DNA of 64,000 nucleotides from Euryarchaeota archaeon Ods02 (lineage in GTDB: Archaea > Halobacteriota > Halobacteria > Halobacteriales > Halorutilaceae): assembly GCA_028751075.1 (NCBI GenBank), contig JAQZDA010000006.1, forward strand, positions 1 to 64,000. Reading direction: 5' to 3'. Shown here in pieces: positions 18,533-26,762 of this stretch (the first letter of the stretch is position 1; every line of letters begins with the position of its first letter). The translations under genes and the position numbers were made by a program. The notes below the pieces were generated by a model that was not told where the DNA came from, ran no database searches, and saw only the letters and a list, made by a program, of their open reading frames with translations.

Positions 18533-19267
18533 TCAGGCTTCCAGATTTTTCACTGCGTCGAGCGCGACCTCTATCTCCCGCCGGATTCCTTCCTTCGCGG
18601 ACTCCGTGAACTCGTCTTCGTCGGCTGCGGTCTTCTGCTCGCCGCGGACTAGGTTGCCGTCGACCGCCAGGATGGCGCCGGCTTCGAGTCCGTGTCTCCT
18701 GGCGAGGGTGAATATAGCGGCGGCCTCCATCTCCACCGCGACCATGCCGGCGTCCATCCAGTCGTCCGCTATCTCCTCGTCCTCCGCGTAGTAGGCGTCG
18801 TCGGTGACTACGGGGCCGACGCGGACGCGTTCGTCGTTGGCTTCCGCGGCGTCGACGACTGCGTCGACGACGTCTATCGACGCCACTGCGGGGTACCGTA
18901 GGTCCTCGTAACGAGTGGTGGTGCCCTCGTACTTCGCCGCCGCCGACGCCACCACGACGTCGCCTTCGTCGATGTCCGGCTGGAGCGCGCCGGTGGTGCC
19001 GACGCGGAGGAACCGTTCGACGCCGACGTCGACGAGCTCCTCCACCGCGATGGCGGCGCTGGGGCAGCCGACACCCGTCGAACACACCGTCACCGGGGTT
19101 CCCTGGTAGCTTCCGTTGACGACGCGGTACTCGCGGTTCTTGGTTACGTCTTCGACGTCGTCGAGGTATTCCGCGATGGCTTCCACGCGGCCGGGGTCTC
19201 CGGGAAGCAACGCGGTTTCGTTGAGGTCTCCGGCTTCTACCAGCAGATGAGGTGTCTTCGTTCCCAT
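18533..19267 (-). CDS. udp: Nucleoside phosphorylase (uridine phosphorylase type)
   Basis: Cleaves the N-glycosidic bond of nucleosides with phosphate, giving base and (deoxy)ribose 1-phosphate. Motifs of the PNP/UDP family are present: LLPGDPGRVE, STGVGCPSAAI, RVGTTGALQ and the nucleoside-binding VAVEMEAAAIF. A longer frame starts at 19288, but the ATG at 19267 is favoured because it gives MGTKTPHLL and lies about 27 nt from a TATA element also suited to deoC. Divergent from deoC, which would use the sugar after mutase action. Uridine versus purine specificity is not certain. Confidence 0.9.
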   Translation of the reverse strand: MGTKTPHLLVEAGDLNETALLPGDPGRVEAIAEYLDDVEDVTKNREYRVVNGSYQGTPVTVCSTGVGCPSAAIAVEELVDVGVERFLRVGTTGALQPDIDEGDVVVASAAAKYEGTTTRYEDLRYPAVASIDVVDAVVDAAEANDERVRVGPVVTDDAYYAEDEEIADDWMDAGMVAVEMEAAAIFTLARRHGLEAGAILAVDGNLVRGEQKTAADEDEFTESAKEGIRREIEVALDAVKNLEA

Positions 19268-19289
19268 GGTGTACTGGTACGACACCACG

Positions 19290-19298
19290 TACTAAAAT
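19290..19298. promoter_or_regulatory. Shared TATA-like element between udp and deoC
   Basis: The A/T stretch TACTAAAAT is about 27 nt from the deoC ATG (19321) on one side and about 27 nt from the udp ATG (19267) on the other. It could be one bidirectional TATA element. Confidence 0.45.
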
Positions 19299-19320
19299 CG
19301 CCCGTAACGAAACAACGGGT

Positions 19321-19962
19321 ATGACCGACACCGACTTCGCAGGCCAGATAGACCACACCATCCTCGACAAGAGCCACTCGGCGGAGGAAGTCGAACTCGA
19401 GAGAAACCGTGCGAACGAAGTGAACTGTAACCTCTGCATCCCGCCGAACCGCGTCGATGAGGTCGCCGGCAGGGTGAAGGGTGAGCTGATGACCGTCGTC
19501 GGCTTCCCCATGGGGTACCAGGAGTCGGAGGTGAAGCGGCTGGAGGTGGAGCACGCGGTCGCCGCGGGTGCGGACTCCGTCGACGTCGCAACCGACGTCT
19601 CCGCGCTGAAGTCCGGCGACCACGAGGGATACCGGCGGGACGTCGAAGCCGTCGTCGAAGCCGCTCCTCATGTGAAGGCGATACTCGAGACGGGGTTGCT
19701 GGACTCCGACGGGATCGAGGTCGCGGCGGAGCTCTGCGCCGAAGCCGGCGTCGACTACGTGAAGACCTCGACGGGGTACTTCGGCGAAGGCGCCTCCGTA
19801 GAGGTCGTGGAACGGCTGGTGGACCTGGGTCTCGACGTAGAGGTCAAGGCCAGCGGCGGCGTCCGCGACCCCGAGTCCACGGAGAAGCTGCTGGCGGCGG
19901 GGGCGGACCGGATCGGCTCCAGCAGCGGCGTCGAGATAGTGGAGGAGCACCGGAGCGGGTGA
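19321..19962 (+). CDS. deoC: Deoxyribose-phosphate aldolase
   Basis: Splits 2-deoxyribose 5-phosphate into acetaldehyde and glyceraldehyde 3-phosphate through a Schiff base. The Schiff-base Lys is in DYVKTSTGYF and the second conserved Lys in VKASGGVRD; the N-terminal QIDHTILD is also typical. 213 residues is the usual archaeal length. An upstream in-frame ATG at 19252 exists but would run through the promoter and into the udp gene. Together with the divergent phosphorylase this forms a deoxynucleoside degradation unit. Confidence 0.94.
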   Translation: MTDTDFAGQIDHTILDKSHSAEEVELERNRANEVNCNLCIPPNRVDEVAGRVKGELMTVVGFPMGYQESEVKRLEVEHAVAAGADSVDVATDVSALKSGDHEGYRRDVEAVVEAAPHVKAILETGLLDSDGIEVAAELCAEAGVDYVKTSTGYFGEGASVEVVERLVDLGLDVEVKASGGVRDPESTEKLLAAGADRIGSSSGVEIVEEHRSG

Positions 19963-20041
19963 AGACGGCTCTGCGACTGCGGTGTCCTACCGGTGGTACC
20001 GGCGGCTCCGTCGAACAGGTTCTGTCAGGTGATAGATCGTT

Positions 20042-21229
20042 CTAGCTCTCGGGTTTCCTGCCTCTGATGTACGCGGAGACGAGGTAGTCGCTGAGGTCTC
20101 TCTCGCCGTCCCACTCACGTATGAGCTCGTCGCTGTCTTCCTTAGGTTCGACCTCGACGTCCTCGAAACCCGTCTCCTCCAGAGTCGATCTGACCTCGTC
20201 GATAGAGAATCCGCCTGCGATACAGGATGCGACGGAGGAACCGCCGTCCTTCAGCTCATCCGGTAGCTCGGTGGTGACGACTACGTCGGATATCGCGAGC
20301 CGGCCGCCGGGGCTGAGGACGCGGTAGACCTCCTCGTAGACGCGGCTCTTGTCGTCGGAGAGGTTGACGACGCAGTTCGAGATCGCGGTGTCCACCGATT
20401 CGTCGGCGACGGGGAGGTTCTCTATCTCGCCGAGCCGGAACTCGACGTTCGAGAACCCGTTCTCCCTCCTGTTCTCCCGGGCTCTCTCCACCATCTCCGG
20501 CGTCATGTCCACGCCGATGACCTGGCCGTCCGGTCCGACCTCCTCCGCCGCGAGGAAGCAGTCGAAACCGCCGCCGGAACCCAGGTCGAGCACGACCTCG
20601 CCTTCCTCGAGGTCCGCGAGCGCGGTGGGGTTACCGCAGCCGAGACCGAGGTTAGCGTCAGCCTCCACGGCTTCTAAGTCACCCTCCGAGTAACCCATCA
20701 TCCGCGACAGCTCCTCCACTTGCTCCGAGCTCACTCCATCGGTGCAGCAGCCTCCGTTGCCGTCGCTGTCCTCGGAGGCTGAGCTCTCGGCGACGTCGGC
20801 GTACTGCTCCCGGACGGCTCTACGTCTCTCTATCGAAGAGACCCCATCGTCGTCAGATCCCGCTGCTCCAAGTCGTTCGTTCGAGACTGCTTCCGGACCG
20901 TCGTCGGTCTCCAGCTCCTCTATCAGCTCCTGGAAATGCTCCTTGGTTCCCTCGGGTCCCTCTATCCAGAGACGTACCTCGTCGTACGGTGGGGAGCTGG
21001 AGATGCTGTATCTGGCGAAGGAACAGCAGCTGCGTTCACGTGACACGAAAGTCAGAAGCGACGCGAGCGTCTCCTCCGTGTCCAGGAACTTCAGGGTGTA
21101 GCCGTCCCGTACCTCATCGTGTCCGGCGTAGCTTCTCTTCAACGTCGGTAGCTCCTCCCTCCGACGTCGTCCTTCCTCTTCCTCGGTTACCGTGCATCTG
21201 ACTTCGGGTTTCGGGTGTCTTTCACTCAT
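20042..21229 (-). CDS. arsM: Arsenite methyltransferase (ArsM type) with extra N-terminal Cys-containing domain
   Basis: The C-terminal part (about 140-395) is an SAM-dependent ArsM: VLDLGSGGGFDC (SAM motif I, 213-224), GVDMTPEM, and the ArsM cysteines Cys161-162, Cys198, Cys286 (ISNCVVNL) and Cys336 (ASCIAGG). The enzyme would methylate As(III). Residues 1-105 form a separate domain with RERSCCSF (Cys68-69) and a RLWIEGPEGTKEHF strand-helix; this resembles small stand-alone ERECC-F proteins linked to metal resistance. An acidic linker with Ser/Asp joins them. Divergent from an HxlR-type regulator. Confidence 0.88.
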   Translation of the reverse strand: MSERHPKPEVRCTVTEEEEGRRRREELPTLKRSYAGHDEVRDGYTLKFLDTEETLASLLTFVSRERSCCSFARYSISSSPPYDEVRLWIEGPEGTKEHFQELIEELETDDGPEAVSNERLGAAGSDDDGVSSIERRRAVREQYADVAESSASEDSDGNGGCCTDGVSSEQVEELSRMMGYSEGDLEAVEADANLGLGCGNPTALADLEEGEVVLDLGSGGGFDCFLAAEEVGPDGQVIGVDMTPEMVERARENRRENGFSNVEFRLGEIENLPVADESVDTAISNCVVNLSDDKSRVYEEVYRVLSPGGRLAISDVVVTTELPDELKDGGSSVASCIAGGFSIDEVRSTLEETGFEDVEVEPKEDSDELIREWDGERDLSDYLVSAYIRGRKPES

Positions 21230-21308
21230 ACCACGTCTTTACTTTCGAAGCCGAAGCACTTATGCTGTCGAGTCCGAAGTAATGGAGTAGCTGCGGAAGC
21301 TCGAAGCC

Positions 21309-21674
21309 ATGTCCGAGGGAACCCCTGACGCCGACGTACCGGACGTATCCGTCGACGACATCCGGTGCTGCTGCCCCGTCGACGGCGTGCTGGAGCTGGT
21401 CAGCGGGAAGTACGCCATCCAGGTGATATGTCTCGTCGGAGCGGTTCAGCCCGCGAGGTACGCGGAGATAGAGGAGGCGCTCGAGGACGTCAGCAGCTCC
21501 ACGCTGTCGAACCGTCTCGAGGAGCTCACGGAAGCCGGGTTGCTCCACCGCGAGAGCTACGACGAGATACCGCCGAGGGTGGAGTACAGGATGACCGGGG
21601 ATGGAGAGGAGCTATGCAGGCTGCTGCAGCCGCTCGTCGAATGGGCGAACGAAAGAGAAGGCTCCGCGCTGTAG
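21309..21674 (+). CDS. HxlR/ArsR-like winged-helix regulator with N-terminal Cys triplet
   Basis: A 121-residue HxlR-family regulator: VLELVSGKYAIQVI helix, the recognition segment SSSTLSNRLEELTEAGLLHRESY and the wing PPRVEYRMTGDGEEL. HxlR proteins usually have one Cys before the PVxxxLxLIGGKW motif; here Cys20-Cys21-Cys22 precede it. Together with Cys103 region (EELCRLL) this could bind As(III) or another thiophilic metal. It is divergent from arsM with 79 bp between the starts, so it probably controls arsM and itself. Confidence 0.86.
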   Translation: MSEGTPDADVPDVSVDDIRCCCPVDGVLELVSGKYAIQVICLVGAVQPARYAEIEEALEDVSSSTLSNRLEELTEAGLLHRESYDEIPPRVEYRMTGDGEELCRLLQPLVEWANEREGSAL

Positions 21675-21785
21675 AAGATATCGGGCTCCATCACCCTCGT
21701 CGCACAGTTCGTTCAGATACATATCACGTCGAGACATCGGAGTCGCACCGAAAACACGTAGTGACCTCGCGTCGAACCCCGGGGT

Positions 21786-23087
21786 ATGTTCGGTACCTCC
21801 GGCGTCCGCGGAAACCTCGACCTCCTGCCTCCCAAGCGGATGCAGGATATAGGTCTCGCCACCGCATCGTGTTTCGACGACGTCGTCGTCGGACGGGACG
21901 CTAGACTCACGATGGGGGCGATGGAGGACGCCTTCGTCTCCGGTCTCGAATCCGGCGGCGCCGACGTCACCGTCCTCGGCGTCGTCCCCACCAACGTGGT
22001 TGCGTGGCAGTCTCGTCAGCGAGAGTGTGGAGGCGCGATGTTGACGGCGAGCCACAACCCTCCTGGGGACGCTGGAGTCAAGCTGTTCGAAGAAGACGGT
22101 GGAGAGGTCTGCGTGGACGTCGAGGAAGCGATAGAGGAAGCGATGTACGGCGAGACAGCGACCTGGGGCAGCTGGACGGGGAAGAAGGAGGAGCAGGAGG
22201 TAGTCGAAGCTTACCTCGACGAAGCCAAGGATTACCTGGAGTCCACGTTCGACGGAGAGTCTGACCTGGACGTCGCGGTGGACGCGGGCTGCGGCGTCGC
22301 CGCTGACGTCACGGTTCCCCTCCTCGAAAGCCTCGGCTGCAGCGTAACCGCGGTGAACGCACAGAGGGACGGAAGGTTTCCCGCGCGTCCGTCGAAACCC
22401 ACCGCTGACACCCTCCACGGCTTCGTGCAGCTTGTATTGAGGGAAGACTACGATCTCGGGTTCGCGCACGACGGCGACGGCGACCGACTCGTCGTAGTAG
22501 ACGGGGAGGGATTAGTCAGCGAGGACGGCGTGCTCGCGGCGGTGGCGCGACATCGGCTTCGGAACGTCGACGAGGACCTCGTCGTAACGACTCCGAACAC
22601 TTCGTCACGCATCGACGACGAGGTTGAGGACGCCGGCGGTCATGTCGAACGCGTCGCCCTCGGTGGCTTACCGGAGAAGCTTCGGGAGGTGGACGCGGCG
22701 TTCGCGGCGGAGCCCTGGAAACCGGTGTTCCCCGACTGGGGTCCATGGATCGACGGATCCGTCGCCGCCGCCTACGTCGCCGGCTGCGTGGCGGAGGACC
22801 CCGGGTTCTTCGACGGTCTGCGAGACATCGTGATAACGAAGGCTTCGGTGGACTGTCCTGACGAGCTGAAGACCGGGGTGATGGAGGAGCTCGCCAGCCG
22901 GCTGCCGGAGAAGTTCCCCGGCGAGGTAGATGCCTCCTACGGCGTGCGCGTCGACCTGGAGGACGAGTGGTTCCTCGTCCGACCTAGCGGCACGGAACCC
23001 CTCGTCCGCGTCTACGCCGAAAGCGAGGGAACGCTTCTGAACGAGGTCGCGGAGGAGGTCGAGGCTACGGTAGACGAGGTCGGTTGA
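21786..23087 (+). CDS. Phosphohexomutase (phosphomannomutase/phosphoglucosamine mutase family)
   Basis: Alpha-D-phosphohexomutase that interconverts hexose 1- and 6-phosphates. It has GTSGVRG at the N terminus, the phosphoserine loop TASHNPPGD, the metal loop DGDGDR, a sugar loop GGLPE and the phosphate-binding RPSGTEPLVRVYAES near the end. At 433 residues it is a normal archaeal GlmM/ManB-like protein; which of phosphoglucosamine, phosphomannose or phosphoglucose is used cannot be decided. Convergent with the DUF35 gene. Confidence 0.92.
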   Translation: MFGTSGVRGNLDLLPPKRMQDIGLATASCFDDVVVGRDARLTMGAMEDAFVSGLESGGADVTVLGVVPTNVVAWQSRQRECGGAMLTASHNPPGDAGVKLFEEDGGEVCVDVEEAIEEAMYGETATWGSWTGKKEEQEVVEAYLDEAKDYLESTFDGESDLDVAVDAGCGVAADVTVPLLESLGCSVTAVNAQRDGRFPARPSKPTADTLHGFVQLVLREDYDLGFAHDGDGDRLVVVDGEGLVSEDGVLAAVARHRLRNVDEDLVVTTPNTSSRIDDEVEDAGGHVERVALGGLPEKLREVDAAFAAEPWKPVFPDWGPWIDGSVAAAYVAGCVAEDPGFFDGLRDIVITKASVDCPDELKTGVMEELASRLPEKFPGEVDASYGVRVDLEDEWFLVRPSGTEPLVRVYAESEGTLLNEVAEEVEATVDEVG

Positions 23088-23102
23088 GTAAAGAAGATGT
23101 CG

Positions 23103-23498
23103 TCAGTCCAACGATCTGAACTTGAAGCCGTAGTAGATGACTCCGTCACCGCCGCCTTCACCCATCCGTCGGAAGCAGGCTTCGACCTCGTCTCCGACCT
23201 GTATCTCGTCGTCGACTATCTGCGCAGTCACCCTGGGGCCTTCGTCGAGTTCGACGATCGCGAGGGAGTACGGGCTGTCTCCCTCGTACTCCGGCGATGG
23301 TTCGTGCACCGTAGTGTAGGTGACCACGGTTCCCGTGCCATTCAGCTCCTGCTCCTCCACGTCGCCTTCCCGTCTGCATTCGGGGCAGAGCTGACGCGGA
23401 GGGAAGTACGTGGTATCGCAGGTATCGCATCTGGTTCCCGTGAGCCTGTACCGTTGCTGTATGTTCCGCCAGAAACGCGGTGCACCCATCTCAGTCAT
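23103..23498 (-). CDS. DUF35 zinc-ribbon/OB-fold acyl-CoA-binding protein
   Basis: A 131-residue partner protein: N-terminal helix, zinc ribbon Cys24-x2-Cys27 and Cys38-x2-Cys41, then an OB fold with GTVVTYTTVHEPSPEY. In archaea this protein bridges acetoacetyl-CoA thiolase and HMG-CoA synthase in one complex and helps channel acetoacetyl-CoA (established for methanogens). It follows the thiolase with a 1-nt gap in the same operon, in keeping with that role. Confidence 0.93.
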   Translation of the reverse strand: MTEMGAPRFWRNIQQRYRLTGTRCDTCDTTYFPPRQLCPECRREGDVEEQELNGTGTVVTYTTVHEPSPEYEGDSPYSLAIVELDEGPRVTAQIVDDEIQVGDEVEACFRRMGEGGGDGVIYYGFKFRSLD

Positions 23499-23499
23499 G

Positions 23500-24645
23500 T
23501 TACCTTGCCTCCAGCAAGCTGACGACGGCTGTACCGCCTGTGCCGCCGAGGTTGTGTGTCAAACCTACTTCGTGTTCCTCACGGAGTTTCCGAGTTACGT
23601 CGACGACCTGTCGTACACCCGTTGCACCCAGGGGGTGGCCGCAGGCTTTCAACCCGCCGGAGAGGTTGACGGCGACGTCGCCGTCCGCCGTCGTCACCTC
23701 GTCCTCCACGGCTTTTCCACCCTGACCTTTCTCCGTGAACCCGAGGTCCTCGACCGCGATGACCTCTGTGATGGTGTAGCTGTCGTGGACCTCCGCGACG
23801 TCGACGTCAGCCGCCACGACACCGGCTTCGCTGTAGGCGCGCTTCGCCGCCCTTCGGGTGGCCTTCGATGTCGTGATGTCGTCGCGGTCGTGTAATGCGA
23901 TGGAGTCGCTTGCCTGCTCTGTGGCGACGACGTCGACGGCTTCGGAGGTGTACTTCTCTGCCTCGTCGGCGGGGGCGACTACGACTGCGGCTGCGCCGTC
24001 GCTGGCGGGGCTGCAGTCGAACCTCCTGAGGGGTTCGCTGACGTACGCCGTCGACTCCACGGTCTCCGCGTCGATGGAAGTCGGGTACTGGGCGTAGTCG
24101 TTGCCGACGGCGTTCTCGTGGTTCTTGACGGCGACGTTAGAGAGCTGCCGCCGCGTGGTGCCGTGTTCGGTCATGTGGGCGCGCGCCGCCATCGCGTAAA
24201 GTGCCGCGGTGTTGCCGCCGGGGAACACCTCCCACTCGCGGTCCGCGCTCCCCGCGAGCGCCTCCGTCGTGTCCGTGCTGCCGAGGTCGGTCATCTTCTC
24301 GACGCCGCTCGCTACGACTACGTCGCTGGCTCCGCTCGCCACGTCCAAGACGGCTTGTCGGAAGGCGAGGCCGCCGCTCGCGTCCGCGGCCTCCACCCGC
24401 GTCGCCGGTACGTCGACGCTTTCGAGGCCGGCGTAGTCGGCGATGAGTGCGGCGACGTGTTCTTGACCGACGAACTGGCCTGCGCTCATGTTGCCGACGT
24501 ACAGGGAGTCGATCTCCTCGCCGGGTACGTTGGCGTCCTCGAGCGCGCGGACTCCTGCGGTGACGACGAGGTCGCGGAACGACCGCTCCCAGTGCTCTCC
24601 GAACTCGGTCTGTCCCGCTCCGATGACTGCGACGTCTCTTGGCAT
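23500..24645 (-). CDS. Thiolase-fold protein (acetyl-CoA C-acetyltransferase-like), nucleophilic Cys replaced by Asp
   Basis: A 381-residue archaeal SCP2-type thiolase in the HMG-CoA synthase operon. The fold signature is clear: IGAGQTEFGEHWERSF, YVGNMSAGQ, the central NHExx-like region and the C-terminal GGLKACGHPLGATG. Where the catalytic cysteine of the A-C-A-S-G-G motif is expected, the sequence reads EAADASGG, with Asp88 encoded GAC (24382-24384 on the plus strand as GTC). Two base changes separate GAC from a Cys codon, so a simple read error is unlikely. Either the protein is a non-catalytic scaffold, or it uses another residue. Gap to HMG-CoA synthase 2 nt. Confidence 0.88.
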   Translation of the reverse strand: MPRDVAVIGAGQTEFGEHWERSFRDLVVTAGVRALEDANVPGEEIDSLYVGNMSAGQFVGQEHVAALIADYAGLESVDVPATRVEAADASGGLAFRQAVLDVASGASDVVVASGVEKMTDLGSTDTTEALAGSADREWEVFPGGNTAALYAMAARAHMTEHGTTRRQLSNVAVKNHENAVGNDYAQYPTSIDAETVESTAYVSEPLRRFDCSPASDGAAAVVVAPADEAEKYTSEAVDVVATEQASDSIALHDRDDITTSKATRRAAKRAYSEAGVVAADVDVAEVHDSYTITEVIAVEDLGFTEKGQGGKAVEDEVTTADGDVAVNLSGGLKACGHPLGATGVRQVVDVTRKLREEHEVGLTHNLGGTGGTAVVSLLEAR

Positions 24646-24647
24646 CT

Positions 24648-25685
24648 CTATTCCTCCTGTATCTTGTCTTTGTGTCTGGCGTACATGGCGTAGTCGAGGT
24701 GCTCTACGTCGGTGAGGTCGTCCCGTAGCTTGCTGTCTCCTGTCTCTTCTATCTTCTCGGTGGCTCTGAAGCTGAAGGCGTCGCTGCCTGCGCCGCTGCC
24801 GAACGACGTGACGAATATACGGTCGTCGGGTTCGGCTTCGTCGAGCACTGCGACGAGGCCGAGGAGGCTGGCGGCGCTGTAGGTGTTCCCTATCTCAGGC
24901 GACAGCAAGCCGGCTTCGTACTGTTCCTCGGTGAAACCCAGCTGATGGGCGGCTTTCACGGGGAACTTCCCGTTCGGCTGGTGGAAGACGGCGTAGCTGT
25001 AATCCTCCGGCGCTCTGTCGAGCTCGCCGAGTAGGTTCTGGCCGGCGTTGATGGTGTGTTTGAAGTACGCGGGTTTCCCTGTGAACCTTTCTCCGTGCTG
25101 GGGGTAGCGTTCGCCTTCCCGTCGCCAGAAGTCAGGGGTGTCGCTGGTGTAGCTCGTGGTTCCTTCGAGCTTGGCGACGGCGTCGTCGGCGTCTCCGAGG
25201 AGGAAGGCTGCGGCTCCGGCGGCGGCGCTGTACTCGAGGGCGTCGCCGGGTGCTCCCTGGCTGACGTCGGCGCCGACGGCGAGCGCTCTGTCGGCGACTC
25301 CGCTGCTGACGAGTCCGGCGCCTGTCTGGATGGCGGCGGTTCCTGCTTTGCAGGCGAACTCGTAGTCGGCGGCGGTCATCCCCGGGGTTGCGCCGATGGC
25401 GGCTCCGACTATGGTGGCGGTGGGTTTCACGGCGTAGGGGTGGCTCTCGCTGCCGACGTATATCGCCTCTATCCGGCTGCTGTCCTCGCCGTCGGTGGCG
25501 CGGCGTGCGGCTTCGACGCTCATGGTCGCGGTGTCCTCGTCGAGGTCGGGGACGCTCTTCTGCCGAACTCCGAGTCCGTTCTCTATCTCGTCGGGGTCCT
25601 CCCCCCATATCCGCGCTATCTCACGGGTCTCTATCCTGAGGCTGGGGACGTATCCGCCGTAGCCGGCGATTCCTGTGTCGTCCAT
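24648..25685 (-). CDS. Hydroxymethylglutaryl-CoA synthase
   Basis: Condenses acetyl-CoA with acetoacetyl-CoA to HMG-CoA for mevalonate and archaeal isoprenoid lipids. The 345-residue archaeal type shows [19 protein letters not shown], the nucleophile Cys in FACKAGTAA and catalytic His in FHQPNGKFP. It is followed by thiolase and DUF35 genes, and preceded (13 nt) by an XRE-type regulator. The lone HMG-CoA synthase set in the window has intact catalytic residues, in contrast with its thiolase partner. Confidence 0.95.
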   Translation of the reverse strand: MDDTGIAGYGGYVPSLRIETREIARIWGEDPDEIENGLGVRQKSVPDLDEDTATMSVEAARRATDGEDSSRIEAIYVGSESHPYAVKPTATIVGAAIGATPGMTAADYEFACKAGTAAIQTGAGLVSSGVADRALAVGADVSQGAPGDALEYSAAAGAAAFLLGDADDAVAKLEGTTSYTSDTPDFWRREGERYPQHGERFTGKPAYFKHTINAGQNLLGELDRAPEDYSYAVFHQPNGKFPVKAAHQLGFTEEQYEAGLLSPEIGNTYSAASLLGLVAVLDEAEPDDRIFVTSFGSGAGSDAFSFRATEKIEETGDSKLRDDLTDVEHLDYAMYARHKDKIQEE

Positions 25686-25698
25686 CCTTCTCTCCTCT

Positions 25699-26397
25699 CT
25701 ACAGTCCCCGGAGCCCTTCGACCACGTCGTCGAGGGGTTCTCGGGTGTAGCTCAGGCTGACGTTCTCCAGCCGCGCTATCTTCCGGGCGACGAGGCTGAT
25801 GTCGTCTTCGCCGATGCCATGGAGGACGACGGCGCTGGGGGTGAGGTTGGTGACTCTGATGGCTACCATCGGGCTTTCGCCGCGCGTGAGTCGGGTGAAG
25901 ACGAGGGCGCGTTTGGTGGTCCAGCCGTAGAGCTGGCTGAACTCCTCGCTGCTGAACTCGGTGATGGCTTCGATGCTGTCGACGACGGTGTGACCTTCTA
26001 TTTCGTCGTCTTGGTCGACGATTGGTGTGGCGTCGATGGCGTCGTAGAAGCTGTCGAGGTCGACGGCGTCGTCGTAGTCCTTTAGGTCCTTGATGGCGTC
26101 GCCTTCGAGTCCGGCTCCGAGGAGGACGCGGTACTTGCTGATGGTCTCGCCGCCGTTCTCGGCGTCGGCTTCGATGAGGGCGTCTACGACGCGGCTGACC
26201 ATGCCGGTGCCGGGGCTCTCGCGTCGTCCGCTCTCGTAGTCGCTGACGACGCTGCTGCTGACGTCTAGTCTGTCGCTTAGCTCGCTCTGCGACACTCCGA
26301 ACTCCTCCCTCCACTTCCTGAGGCTGCCGCCGGGGTCGTCGCTGAGCGCTATCTCTCCCGCCATCTTCTCTGCGAGTCGTCTGCGTGAGTTCTCCAT
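25699..26397 (-). CDS. XRE-family transcriptional regulator of the HMG-CoA synthase operon
   Basis: A helix-turn-helix of Cro/C1 type at about residues 20-60 ([34 protein letters not shown], read in parts), followed by a C-terminal domain of about 150 residues with [17 protein letters not shown], typical of archaeal COG1709 predicted regulators. The frame extends upstream to 26490, but the ATG at 26397 is chosen because a TATA-like CTTTTAC is about 27 nt upstream and the extra residues are not of coding character. First gene of the operon; probably senses a mevalonate-pathway state. Confidence 0.85.
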   Translation of the reverse strand: MENSRRRLAEKMAGEIALSDDPGGSLRKWREEFGVSQSELSDRLDVSSSVVSDYESGRRESPGTGMVSRVVDALIEADAENGGETISKYRVLLGAGLEGDAIKDLKDYDDAVDLDSFYDAIDATPIVDQDDEIEGHTVVDSIEAITEFSSEEFSQLYGWTTKRALVFTRLTRGESPMVAIRVTNLTPSAVVLHGIGEDDISLVARKIARLENVSLSYTREPLDDVVEGLRGL

Positions 26398-26762
26398 CGG
26401 TTGGGCGGACGCCCTATCCCCGTAAAAGGTTGTCGGAACGACGTATCTCAGTTCGACGAAAGACGAAAGAACCCGGTTATGGGCTTCCACCGCCGTCCAC
26501 CATCATACGCAACCCTGCCTCTGTTGGAAGGCCCTGAACCCCCGACGCACGACGTCCGCTCCCGCCTCCAGAGGGACGACGGCTTCCCAGAGGCCCCATC
26601 GTCAGCCGGCCTCCAGATGGACGACGGCCTGCCAGAGACCCCATCGTCAGCCCGCCAGAGAGAAGCTGTCTCCGGAGTGACAAGGCGCCTCTATCGGAAG
26701 GACGGTGTCGGGTCTCGCCTCCCTGTCGCCAGCGAACCACGGTGGATGGTGGTATAACGGCG
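26398..26762. other. Gene-poor 365-bp spacer with promoter of the XRE gene
   Basis: Between the XRE regulator and the HtrA-like gene. It holds the XRE promoter (near 26424) and a 45-bp tandem repeat. Open frames of about 115 codons exist on both strands across the repeat, but neither has a promoter, family match or acidic composition; I see no gene here. Confidence 0.5.
26564..26653 (+). repeat. 45-bp tandem repeat, two copies
   Basis: Copy 1 starts at 26564 with GCCTCCAGAGGGACGACGG, copy 2 at 26609 with GCCTCCAGATGGACGACGG; both end with CCCCATCGTCAGCC-like sequence. Only a few substitutions separate them and a truncated third start (GCCAGAGAG) follows. Period 45 = 15 codons. Confidence 0.7.

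Noticed and set aside
26401-26757. Frames of about 115 codons on both strands in the XRE-HtrA spacer
   Set aside because: No promoter, no family, composition unlike the acidic proteins around; kept only as a spacer with tandem repeat.
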